This document shows, piece after piece, positions 14,605 to 22,085 of a stretch of 22,506 bases of DNA (within the stretch, counting starts at the first letter, position 1; every line of letters starts with the position of its first letter). The stretch is taken from the NCBI GenBank assembly GCA_002368805.1, contig DFFH01000093.1:1-22506 (forward strand), given 5' to 3'. The notes beneath the pieces are model-generated. The model did no database searches. It was not told where the DNA came from and worked only from the letters and a program-made list of their open reading frames with translations. Source of the DNA: Mageeibacillus sp. UBA3781 (lineage in GTDB: Bacteria; Bacillota; Clostridia; Saccharofermentanales; Saccharofermentanaceae). The position numbers and the translations under genes are program-made.

Positions 14605-16677
14605 GTCAGACAGGAACGCCTTTCTTGCCTCGATGACTTTCGCCTGGACATCGCTCGGAGCCTGCTCATAACGCGCATGCTCGATGGTGTACCAGCCACG
14701 GCCCTGCGTCATGGACTTAAGGTCAGTAGCATAGCTGGCCATTTCTGCTGTCGGCACTTCACAGTTGATGACCGAACCGGTCTCATCACTGTCGATACCC
14801 ATGATGCGGCCACGACGCTTGTTCATGTCGCCCATGATATCACCCTGCTTATCTTCCGGAATGTGTACGGAAACCGTGCTGATCGGCTCAAGGAGAACCG
14901 GGTTCGCAGCCTGCATACCAGCCTTAAAGGCAAGGTTCGCAGCGATCTTGAACGCCATTTCCGAAGAGTCAACATCGTGGTAAGAACCATCGACAAGTGT
15001 TGCCTTGAGGTTTACTACCGGGAAACCGCCCAGGATACCCTTCTTTACAGCATCCTGCAGACCCTTTTCAACCGCCGGGAAGAAGTTCTTCGGAACAGCG
15101 CCGCCGAATACATTCTCTTCAAATACGAGCGTCTCGGAATCTGTCGGTTCGAACTCGATCCATACGTCACCATACTGACCGTGACCGCCGGACTGTTTCT
15201 TATGCTTACCCTGAACCTTAACCTTCTTTCTGATCGCTTCACGATACGGAACACGCGGCTCTTCAAGGTCTGCGTCAACATTGAACTTCGTCTTCAGCTT
15301 ACTTCTCAGTACAGAGATCTCCTGCTCACCGAGACCGCTGATGACCATCTGCTTCGTCTCTGCATTGTTCACTACCGTAAATACCGGATCCTCATCCTTC
15401 AGCTTGTTAAGACCAGCCATGATCTTATCTTCTTCACCTCTTGCCTTCGGGACGATACCCATGGAAAGACACGGTGTCGGGAAGTTGATCTTGGTCAGTG
15501 TTACGATACGGGACTTGTCGCAGAGAGTATCATTTGTCTGTGTGATAACAAGTTTCGCTACAGCACCGATATCTCCGGCAACGACCTTATCTGTCGGGAT
15601 CTGCTTCTTACCTACCATGTAGAACAGACCACCCAGACGCTCTTCCTTCTCTTTTACTGCGTTATATACGGAAGAGTTACTCTTCATAACACCTGCATAT
15701 ACGCGGAACAGGGAGATACGTCCTACGAACGGGTCAGCGATCGTCTTGAATACGAAAGCTGCGAGAGGATCATTCTCATTACATACGATCGTGAGCTTCT
15801 CACCATCCGGGGTCTCGCCTTCTTGCGGCGGTTTGGTGGATGCCGGCGGAGTATCCTTGGACAGACAGTTCAGGAGGAACTCGACGCCCCAGTTCTTATA
15901 AGCGGAACCACAGTAGATCGGGTGCAGAACGCCATCTGCAAATCCGGCATGTACACCGCGGCGGAATTCATCCTCTGTGAACGGCTCGCCGGCGAAATAC
16001 TTCTCCATCAGTTCTTCGTCGCTTTCTGCAACTACTTCGTTGATCTTGTCCTGAAGTTCAACCACACGATCCTCGAACTCAGCCGGGAGCGGGATCTCTG
16101 TCTGCGCGCCGGTCTTCTCATCGAGAGTAAAAGCACGCTTATTCATAACGTCAACGATACCGGTCATCTTATCACCGGTCATGATCGGAAGCGAAAGCGG
16201 GATAACACCACGGCCATAACGGTTCATCATACGGCCGACAACGCCCTCAAAGTCAGCGTTCGGTTCATCCATACGGTTGAGGAAGAACAGGAACGGGACC
16301 TTTCTCTTATTAAGAAGACGGATCGCCTTCTCAGATCCTACGGAAGTACCGCCCTTTGCACTGATTACTACGATCGCACTTCCTGCTACACGAATACCGG
16401 CCATCGTCTCACCAAGAAAATCGAAGTCACCGGGTGTGTCGATGAGATTCATCTTTGTGTTCTTCCACTCACATGCCGCAACGGATGTGTTCAGGGAAAT
16501 CTGGCGCTTGATCTCTTCAGGATCAAAGTCCAGCGCAGTGTTACCATCTGCCGAACGACCGATACGGTCGATTGCCTTTGAACAGTAAAGCATCGCTTCT
16601 GCAAGCGCTGTCTTACCGGATCCGCCATGGCCGAGAAGCGCGATGTTACGGATCTTGTCTGCCGAATAGTTGGTCAT
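14596..16677 (-). CDS. fusA: Elongation factor G-like GTPase
   Basis: A translational GTPase with full EF-G architecture at 693 residues: G domain, domain II (SLFRVYAGVMKSNSSVYN), domain III, domain IV (GGHGQYGDVWIEFEP) and domain V (EVPTAEMASYATDLKSMTQG). G1 is GHGGSGKT at 16-23 rather than the GHIDAGKTT of canonical EF-G, G3 is DTPGDFDF at 80-87 with Asp where EF-G has His, and G4 is NRMD at 134-137. These differences place it in the EF-G-like branch (FusA2-like), so it may not be the main translocase. The start at 16677 has AGGAGGAC upstream, and a TATAAT lies at 16718-16713. The gene is single and ends in a palindromic terminator. Confidence 0.9.
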   Translation of the reverse strand: MTNYSADKIRNIALLGHGGSGKTALAEAMLYCSKAIDRIGRSADGNTALDFDPEEIKRQISLNTSVAACEWKNTKMNLIDTPGDFDFLGETMAGIRVAGSAIVVISAKGGTSVGSEKAIRLLNKRKVPFLFFLNRMDEPNADFEGVVGRMMNRYGRGVIPLSLPIMTGDKMTGIVDVMNKRAFTLDEKTGAQTEIPLPAEFEDRVVELQDKINEVVAESDEELMEKYFAGEPFTEDEFRRGVHAGFADGVLHPIYCGSAYKNWGVEFLLNCLSKDTPPASTKPPQEGETPDGEKLTIVCNENDPLAAFVFKTIADPFVGRISLFRVYAGVMKSNSSVYNAVKEKEERLGGLFYMVGKKQIPTDKVVAGDIGAVAKLVITQTNDTLCDKSRIVTLTKINFPTPCLSMGIVPKARGEEDKIMAGLNKLKDEDPVFTVVNNAETKQMVISGLGEQEISVLRSKLKTKFNVDADLEEPRVPYREAIRKKVKVQGKHKKQSGGHGQYGDVWIEFEPTDSETLVFEENVFGGAVPKNFFPAVEKGLQDAVKKGILGGFPVVNLKATLVDGSYHDVDSSEMAFKIAANLAFKAGMQAANPVLLEPISTVSVHIPEDKQGDIMGDMNKRRGRIMGIDSDETGSVINCEVPTAEMASYATDLKSMTQGRGWYTIEHARYEQAPSDVQAKVIEARKAFLSDDE

Positions 16678-16712
16678 GTATTCGTCCTCCTAATTTAAAC
16701 TCTAATGTGACT

Positions 16713-16718
16713 ATTATA
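16713..16718 (-). promoter_or_regulatory. Possible -10 box of the EF-G-like gene
   Basis: Minus-strand TATAAT in the context GGTTATAATAG, about 36 bases before the start codon. No good -35 is seen 16-18 bases upstream. An inverted pair (CAAAAACTTT / AAAGTTTTTTG, about 16742-16773) lies further upstream and might be regulatory. Confidence 0.45.
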
Positions 16719-16795
16719 ACCGATTCGATAATCAATATCCACAAAAACTTTCATATTTCGCAAAAGTTTTTTGTGATACTTAACGGCATTTTTCT

Positions 16796-16839
16796 TTTAG
16801 AAAAAGAAAAGGGGAAGCTTCATTTAAAGTTTCCCCTTT
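16796..16839 (-). terminator. Intrinsic terminator after the coiled-coil gene
   Basis: Stem AAAGGGGAA (16808-16816) with TTCCCCTTT (16831-16839), followed on the minus strand by TTCTTTTTCT. It sits about 47 bases after the stop of the 710-residue gene and separates it from the EF-G-like gene. Confidence 0.85.
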
Positions 16840-16885
16840 AGATTACATTTTATAGATTGCGTTTAGTTTGGACGGATCCGGCTAT

Positions 16886-19018
16886 TCAGTTCTCTTCCGC
16901 ATCGCGTTCAAAGATCATGATCACACGGTCTTCCTTGATAGATACAGAGCTTGCATTCAGCGATACGCTGTCGCCACCTCCGATGGAAGCCTGAAGTTTA
17001 CCGCCCTCATCATTGATCATGCTGTGGAGTCTCCAGCCGGAAGCCGCTTTTGTCGCGAGGATCTCAGCGATACGCTCCGAGTTGACTTCACCGTTGGACA
17101 GATGCGGTACTACAACTACAGAGTATTCTTTCATTCCCTCAGAAATTGCAACTGCACCGCCGCCAACCGGCATATTGTCGATGCGATCCTGGAGTTTCTT
17201 GATCGCTTTCTGTGTCTCATCAAGCTGTTTCTCGAGTTCTTCCTTTGACTTTGCCATCTCTGCTAGCTCACTTTCCTTCTTTTTAAGTTCACCCTGAAGT
17301 TTGCCTTTCTCACTCTCGGAAAGTGCGGATTCCTTAAGTGCAACAGCACGCTTCTCCGCTTTCAGGATCAATTCCTGAGCTTCGACCTCAGCGAGTTTCT
17401 TCGCGATCTTCGAATCAGCAATGATCGACTTGGCAGTCTCGAGTTCATTCTTCAGACCCGCGATCTGCGTCTCATAGGAACTCTTGCTCTGTTCCTGCTC
17501 TTTCGTCATCTTAGCGATGTCAGCCTCGAGTGCTGCCTTCTGCTTCGCAATCACGTCACATCCGGCCTTCGCCTCAGCCTGCAGTCTGTCTTTCTCCTGC
17601 TGTGCATCATGGATCGCCTTATTGGCCTGATCCATCTTCGCCGCAGCTTCCTGCTCCATCTTCTGCTTTTCCGCCTGTGCCAGATTCAGCACCTGAGAGG
17701 CCTCAGCATCCAGTTTCGCTTTTGCTTCCTGGGATTTCTGGAGTTCTTCCTGTGCCTGGGATGTTATGCGTTTGCTCTCATCGGTGGTTTCTTTGATAAC
17801 ACGGTCTCTTTCCGCATTCGTCTCGGTAATGATCCGGTCGCGTTCGTCCGTAGTCTCCTTGATGATACGCTCTCTGTCCGCTGTCGTCTCCATGATGATG
17901 CGGTCACGCTCATCCGTGGTTTCCTTGATGATGCGAGCTCTTTCCGTCTCCGCTTCTTTCTTCATGGAATCAACAGCCGCATCGAGGTTTTCCTTCTCCT
18001 GGGCTACCGTTTCATATGCTTTCTGCGTCTCATCAAGAGCCGCCTGCATTCGCTCGGATTCCTCGACCAGTTTCTTCTGCTCGGCCTGAGCTTTCTCGAC
18101 CTCGGCCATGATGCGCTGGGCTTCCGTTACATACGCCTGCATCTCGTTGTCAGCCTGTTTCTTCGTCTTTTCCAGGTCTGCCAGCACCTGCTGCGCTTCA
18201 GCGATGGCAGCTGCCTTCGCCTTTTCACCTTCCGCGATCGAAGCAGCCTTGGCATCTTCGCCTTCTTTCAGCATTTTCTGCGTGGTCTGCTGTGCTTCAG
18301 CTTCCAGCTTCTTCTTCGCCGCTTCATAGTCGGTCTTCATCGTATTGAGTGAAGACTCCATCTCTTTATATTCTTTCTCTGCGGCATCGCGACGCTCGAT
18401 CGCTTCCTTCGCAGCCGCCTCGGCGATCTGCGCCTCATCGATCAGCTGCTGTCTTCTCTGCATCGCGTCTTCATACTCTTTCCGCACCTGGATCGCGAGC
18501 TGTTCTGTCTCCTGATGTGCGCTGGCCAGGATCGCTTCCTGCTCTTTCTTGGCCTGCTTGATCATTTCTTCGCGCTCAACAGCCATTTCTTTTCTGGCTT
18601 CTTCGCGGATCTTTTCCTGTTCGCCCTTGGCATCAGCCTGGCGCTTCTTCTCGATCTCGACCTGTTCACGGATCTCTTCGAGTTCCTTTTCAAGTGCTTT
18701 TCTCTCATCGAGGGCGCGCTTCCTGATCTCGACATACTCCGTCTCAATACGAAGCTTCTCTGACTCCAGCTGCTGGTTCAGCGTCTCGATCTCGCGCTGG
18801 TTCCTGTTTTTCATCTCGACGATGATCTTTTCTTCTTCAGAACGTTTCTGCTCAACACGAGCACTCGCTTCCTGCTCGTTCCGCTTAATGTTCTCACTGG
18901 CTTCCTGACGAGCAACATCTTCACCTTCACGTGCCGCTTTCTGGAAATCGTACTTGCACATGAAGCAACGCGCTACGTTATCGCCCATCATAACGCCACA
19001 TACAGGACATTTCTTCAT
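16886..19018 (-). CDS. Zinc-ribbon coiled-coil protein with DUF4177-like C-terminus
   Basis: A 710-residue protein. An N-terminal zinc ribbon (C4, C7, C18, C21: KCPVCGVMMG, CFMCKYDF) is followed by a very long charged helix from about residue 28 to 620, rich in Glu, Lys, Ala and Gln. Residues 362-416 are five 11-residue repeats of the type RIIKETTDERD. The last 80 residues (EYSVVVVPHLSNGE, ILATKAASGWRLHSM, DRVIMIFERD) resemble the small DUF4177 domain. No membrane segment is visible. It is the last of five zinc-ribbon genes in a row and ends in a terminator. A cytoskeletal or scaffold role is a guess from the shape alone. Confidence 0.88.
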   Translation of the reverse strand: MKKCPVCGVMMGDNVARCFMCKYDFQKAAREGEDVARQEASENIKRNEQEASARVEQKRSEEEKIIVEMKNRNQREIETLNQQLESEKLRIETEYVEIRKRALDERKALEKELEEIREQVEIEKKRQADAKGEQEKIREEARKEMAVEREEMIKQAKKEQEAILASAHQETEQLAIQVRKEYEDAMQRRQQLIDEAQIAEAAAKEAIERRDAAEKEYKEMESSLNTMKTDYEAAKKKLEAEAQQTTQKMLKEGEDAKAASIAEGEKAKAAAIAEAQQVLADLEKTKKQADNEMQAYVTEAQRIMAEVEKAQAEQKKLVEESERMQAALDETQKAYETVAQEKENLDAAVDSMKKEAETERARIIKETTDERDRIIMETTADRERIIKETTDERDRIITETNAERDRVIKETTDESKRITSQAQEELQKSQEAKAKLDAEASQVLNLAQAEKQKMEQEAAAKMDQANKAIHDAQQEKDRLQAEAKAGCDVIAKQKAALEADIAKMTKEQEQSKSSYETQIAGLKNELETAKSIIADSKIAKKLAEVEAQELILKAEKRAVALKESALSESEKGKLQGELKKKESELAEMAKSKEELEKQLDETQKAIKKLQDRIDNMPVGGGAVAISEGMKEYSVVVVPHLSNGEVNSERIAEILATKAASGWRLHSMINDEGGKLQASIGGGDSVSLNASSVSIKEDRVIMIFERDAEEN
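17771..17935 (-). repeat. Five 33-base in-frame repeats coding 11-residue units
   Basis: The encoded units are RIIKETTDERD, RIIMETTADRE, RIIKETTDERD, RIITETNAERD and RVIKETTDESK at residues 362-416. Codon choice differs between units, so the repeat is kept at protein level. Eleven-residue periodicity indicates a hendecad coiled coil. Confidence 0.9.
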
Positions 19019-19042
19019 TGTAACTACCCCTCAAATCGAAAG

Positions 19043-19131
19043 AATTGTAAAACAATTATACAACCTTTTCTGATATTTTTCATTGCTTACTGTGGAATTT
19101 CACAACAAATTGACAAAGATTTTTCACATTA
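19043..19131 (-). promoter_or_regulatory. Upstream region of the coiled-coil gene
   Basis: Minus-strand TATAAT at 19060-19055 with a poor -35. It overlaps the palindrome AATTGTAAAACAATT (19043-19057). A second near-palindrome TGTGGAATTTCACA lies at 19091-19104. Either could bind a dimeric regulator. Confidence 0.45.
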
Positions 19132-19168
19132 TACAAATAACCGGTCTGCGGGATCACCCGCAGGCCGG
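19132..19168 (-). terminator. Intrinsic terminator after the 222-residue gene
   Basis: A 12-base stem with one mismatch: CCGGTCTGCGGG (19141-19152) and CCCGCAGGCCGG (19157-19168), loop ATCA, followed on the minus strand by TTATTTGT. The tail is modest but the stem is strong. Confidence 0.78.
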
Positions 19169-19193
19169 CCACGAAAGCACTGATATATAAGCC

Positions 19194-19862
19194 TTACAGA
19201 TCAAAAAACTTCGCATAATTATGCAGATAGCGCAAAACATATATCAATATGATCAGCAAAATGACAGCGATAATACTGATGATCGTCAGTATCCGGCACA
19301 CATTGAATCGCGATTTTGCACGAGCGGGGTCCTTCTCAGCAACACCGAGGCAGGAAAAAACGAGCGTTACGACGCAGAGCGGAAGCGGAAAAAGAATTCC
19401 GACCATAGTCAATGCCGATATGACTGAAGTCACGATCGAGATTCCACGGAAGGCCTCAAAATTATAACTTTCCGTTGCATCGATATGATAGTAGTCGCTC
19501 TCATCGATCGGATAAACAGGCGCCTGAAATACAGCAGACGCGTAACCGACCTGAGGATACGCCGCAGAAAAAGCCGGCTGCATGCCGGGCGCAGTCCGGA
19601 GCCGGTTCTCTTCAGGATATGAATAAGGCTCCTGTGCACTTTTGACTGAAGGTGTGACCTGATCAAAGGACGCGGGCACAAATTCAGACTTCTCCTGATT
19701 CTTGATCGAAGGTTCCGGCGAAAGAACAGGCAAGCCGGGCAGACCGGACGGTACCGTATCTGCTCCTGCTTCAACTGCCTTGCTATTATCGATTTTCAAA
19801 CCGCAGTCCGGGCAGAAAACTGCTATATCCGGAAGTTCCCTGCGGCAGCGGATACACTGCAT
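19194..19862 (-). CDS. Zinc-ribbon membrane protein, 222 residues
   Basis: N-terminal zinc ribbon C3/C6/C17/C20 (CIRCRRELPDIAVFCPDCG), then a Pro/Ser-rich linker of about 100 residues with Tyr-containing segments, then two hydrophobic segments near residues 140-170 and 185-212. A short cytoplasmic end, RYLHNYAKFFDL, closes the protein. The layout matches the three small zinc-ribbon proteins upstream, though the sequence is more divergent. No enzyme motif is visible. The gene follows the 166-residue gene by 48 bases and ends in a terminator, so it may close the small-protein operon. Confidence 0.84.
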   Translation of the reverse strand: MQCIRCRRELPDIAVFCPDCGLKIDNSKAVEAGADTVPSGLPGLPVLSPEPSIKNQEKSEFVPASFDQVTPSVKSAQEPYSYPEENRLRTAPGMQPAFSAAYPQVGYASAVFQAPVYPIDESDYYHIDATESYNFEAFRGISIVTSVISALTMVGILFPLPLCVVTLVFSCLGVAEKDPARAKSRFNVCRILTIISIIAVILLIILIYVLRYLHNYAKFFDL

Positions 19863-19910
19863 AAATCCACCTCATCCTTGTTGGAAACGCGAAAAAATCA
19901 AAAGGAAGAT

Positions 19911-20411
19911 TTACTTTCTTGCCGCTTCCTGTGCCGATTCCAAGACACTCTCGAGCTCATCGAAGAATCCTTCAAATCCGCCGTATTTAGCATATACACC
20001 TACTACGAACAATACGATCGCAAGAATCTCTACGACGATCGATACCAGAAGCATAATAAGAGCAACTTTTCTGTAAGACTTCTCCTGGTCGGCATTCTGT
20101 GCATTCTTAACCTTTGCCGCAAAAACGATACCGATGATCGACATTACGAGGGCTGGTATCGTATATACCAGGCAGCAGGTGAGTACAGAGATGACCAGCA
20201 TGATAATATTTCCTGCCAGAAGTCCACCGGCACCACCCGGAGTATAGAATGACGGCTGTGTCGGAACAGGTACCTGCATCGGCTGCTGATAATAACCCTG
20301 CTGGAACTGCGCCGGCTGCGGTACAACCGGCTCCGCCTCTACCTTTGCTCCACAATTCTGACAGAACTGGGATCCTCCGGTCTCATTTCCACAATACTTA
20401 CATGTAGCCAT
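19911..20411 (-). CDS. Zinc-ribbon membrane protein, 166 residues
   Basis: Starts MATCKYCGNETGGSQFCQNCG, with cysteines at 4, 7, 17 and 20. A Gln/Pro/Tyr-rich linker (QFQQGYYQQPMQVPVPTQ) leads to two hydrophobic segments at about 65-95 and 113-143, joined by a short polar hairpin (VKNAQNADQEKSYRKV). An acidic amphipathic tail (GFEGFFDELESVLESAQEA) follows. It is a paralogue of the 185-residue gene upstream: the linker block FQQGYYQQPM and the GGLLAGNI/GFLTGNI membrane start are shared. The architecture resembles DUF4190-type small membrane proteins. Function unknown. Confidence 0.85.
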   Translation of the reverse strand: MATCKYCGNETGGSQFCQNCGAKVEAEPVVPQPAQFQQGYYQQPMQVPVPTQPSFYTPGGAGGLLAGNIIMLVISVLTCCLVYTIPALVMSIIGIVFAAKVKNAQNADQEKSYRKVALIMLLVSIVVEILAIVLFVVGVYAKYGGFEGFFDELESVLESAQEAARK

Positions 20412-20445
20412 TCTTTTTTCTCCTTTTCTATTATCAGATTTTTAC

Positions 20446-21003
20446 TTAATAATTATTTCCAAGCATATCGTCTATGAAAGCATCAAAACTTCCATACTTA
20501 TCGTATACCACGCCGCAGAATACCACGATACCCAGAATCAGGAATAAAATGCCGATGATCAACATGAGCATCGCTACTAAACGGCATGCGTTTTCTTCCT
20601 GAGCACTTCTGCTGTTTCCTGCTTTTACCGAGAATACGATACCAATAATACTCAAGGGGATCGAAACAAGCGGGAAGAGTCCGCAGAAAAAGATGCAGCT
20701 AAGGACCAGAACGATGATATTCCCGGTGAGAAATCCTACTGCCTTTCTCGGCGTATAGTATCCTTGCGGCATAACGTTAAGCATCGGCTGCTGGTAATAA
20801 CCCTGCTGGTACTGGACCGGCTGCTGCAAGGGCTGCTGCATAGACTGCTGCATAGGCGTTTGCTGCATGGAAGGCTGCTGCACAGGTTCCGGCGGCGTCT
20901 GCGGCATCGGTGGTGTTACATGAGCCTTATCCACTTTTGCTCCACAGTATTCGCAGAACATCTTTTCTCCGGTTTCGTGCCCGCAGTATTTACATGTTGC
21001 CAT
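20446..21003 (-). CDS. Zinc-ribbon membrane protein with Gln-rich linker, 185 residues
   Basis: Starts MATCKYCGHETGEKMFCEYCG (cysteines 4, 7, 17, 20). Residues about 30-80 are a Pro/Gln/Met linker made of short units such as MQQTP, MQQSMQQPLQQP and YQQGYYQQPM. Two membrane segments follow (FLTGNIIVLVLSCIFFCGLF and MLMLIIGILFLILGIVVF), with SVKAGNSRSAQEENACRL between them and an acidic tail. It is a close paralogue of the next gene, 34 bases downstream. The hairpin ATCCCC/GGGGAT at 21021-21039 sits just before the Shine-Dalgarno GAGGAGG. A TATAAT further upstream suggests its own promoter. Confidence 0.85.
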   Translation of the reverse strand: MATCKYCGHETGEKMFCEYCGAKVDKAHVTPPMPQTPPEPVQQPSMQQTPMQQSMQQPLQQPVQYQQGYYQQPMLNVMPQGYYTPRKAVGFLTGNIIVLVLSCIFFCGLFPLVSIPLSIIGIVFSVKAGNSRSAQEENACRLVAMLMLIIGILFLILGIVVFCGVVYDKYGSFDAFIDDMLGNNY

Positions 21004-21124
21004 CTCTTATTTTCCTCCTCATCCCCTTTTACCGGGGATCGATCAGATAATTATAGTAATAATATATTTTTCAGATTTCTTTCGCAACATTTCTGGTCTT
21101 ATCTGAAGTTCTCTTCAAGCCGTA

Positions 21125-21619
21125 TCAGAAAAGCAGCGACAACAGGCCGTTTGCCAGACTTCCGATGATCTTCAGCACAACAAGAACGGCAAATCCGATA
21201 ACGAGAGCGATGATTCCCAGGACCAGCATAGTTGTCGCTCCGCTTCTGCAGCTGCCGGCCTCCATCTCACTTTGTGCCGATTTGACTCTTGAAGCACTTA
21301 CGATTCCGATGATCGAAAAGATAATTGCAAGACCTGTCACACCCAGTGAATTACAGAATGTCAGGACCGCCAGCACAAGAACGACGATATTTGCAGCAAG
21401 AAGTCCGGACGCACTCTGCGGACGGAAAAACTTATTTGGCTGCTCGTAGCTTCCCTGTTTACTCTGATCATCTGTATATGTCTTTTGATTCTCCAGCTGT
21501 CTGTAGTCATCCGCAGTCATTCGCTGCGGGGTCACCGCTTCGACCGGGTTCTTTGCTCCGCAGCTCCTGCAAAATTCACCATCACCGGCTTCATTTCCGC
21601 AGTATTTGCATATAGACAT
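21125..21619 (-). CDS. Zinc-ribbon membrane protein, 164 residues
   Basis: Starts MSICKYCGNEAGDGEFCRSCG (cysteines 4, 7, 17, 20). A polar linker (residues 25-68) leads to SGLLAANIVVLVLAVLTF and a second membrane segment beginning ATTMLVLGIIALVIGF, separated by SRVKSAQSEMEAGSCRS. It lacks the acidic tail of its paralogues and ends in hydrophobic GLLSLLF. It follows the DUF2752 gene by 16 bases and is probably cotranscribed with it. It is the first of the five zinc-ribbon genes in reading order. Confidence 0.84.
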   Translation of the reverse strand: MSICKYCGNEAGDGEFCRSCGAKNPVEAVTPQRMTADDYRQLENQKTYTDDQSKQGSYEQPNKFFRPQSASGLLAANIVVLVLAVLTFCNSLGVTGLAIIFSIIGIVSASRVKSAQSEMEAGSCRSGATTMLVLGIIALVIGFAVLVVLKIIGSLANGLLSLLF

Positions 21620-21635
21620 GTTTCTTTTCCTCCTT

Positions 21636-22085
21636 TTATGGTGCCAGTATCGTAAACGGCCACACCGGAATATTCCGAAGCACCGTAAAAAGCACTACTC
21701 CTGCACCGACCGCGATCACTGACCAGATCGGGATCGTCTCCGGGATCCACATAACTCTTTTACGGAATAGTAAAGAAGTGAGTGCAACCAGATAGTACCA
21801 CGCGATGACAAAAGCCGCAAACGGGAAAAGCAGATTGTAGTCAAAAGCTTGAATTACATGGCCGTGTGTAAGCGCATGGAGCGCTCGTGTGTTTCCACAG
21901 CCCGGGCAGTAAACAGAGAACACACTGTAAAATGTGCACGGGAAAAAGGCGTCGCTATTCTTTTCCGGGTCCAGGACGAACGCATACATCAGCCCCAAAA
22001 TGACTACGGCCACCATGAGGATCATGAGTGGCCATCTTACGTAATTCCTATATATCAGCGGAGTTTTCTTAGAATCAGCATCCAA
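21636..22085 (-). CDS. DUF2752 family membrane protein
   Basis: The DUF2752 signature is clear: FPCTFYSVFSVYCPGCGNTRALHALTHGHVIQAFDYN in sequence (given here in pieces: FPCTFYSVFSV, CPGCGNTRA, HGHVIQAFDYN), with three hydrophobic segments around it. The start is unresolved. The open frame reaches a GTG at 22133 inside the CAP gene. A TTG at 22085 keeps the basic N-terminal stretch before the first membrane segment, and an ATG at 22025 starts at that segment. None has a well-placed Shine-Dalgarno site. I give 22085. The family's role is unknown, and the conserved cysteines may bind metal or form a disulfide. Confidence 0.82.
   Translation of the reverse strand: MDADSKKTPLIYRNYVRWPLMILMVAVVILGLMYAFVLDPEKNSDAFFPCTFYSVFSVYCPGCGNTRALHALTHGHVIQAFDYNLLFPFAAFVIAWYYLVALTSLLFRKRVMWIPETIPIWSVIAVGAGVVLFTVLRNIPVWPFTILAP

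Noticed and set aside
14677..16581. A 634-residue open frame on the plus strand.
   Set aside because: It is antisense to the EF-G-like gene over its whole length, has no protein motif or Shine-Dalgarno site, and its sequence is the mirror of a well-conserved GTPase.
17771..17935. Tandem 33-base repeats that could suggest a CRISPR or minisatellite.
   Set aside because: There are no spacers, the repeats are in frame within a long coiled-coil gene, and the variation is mainly at synonymous sites.
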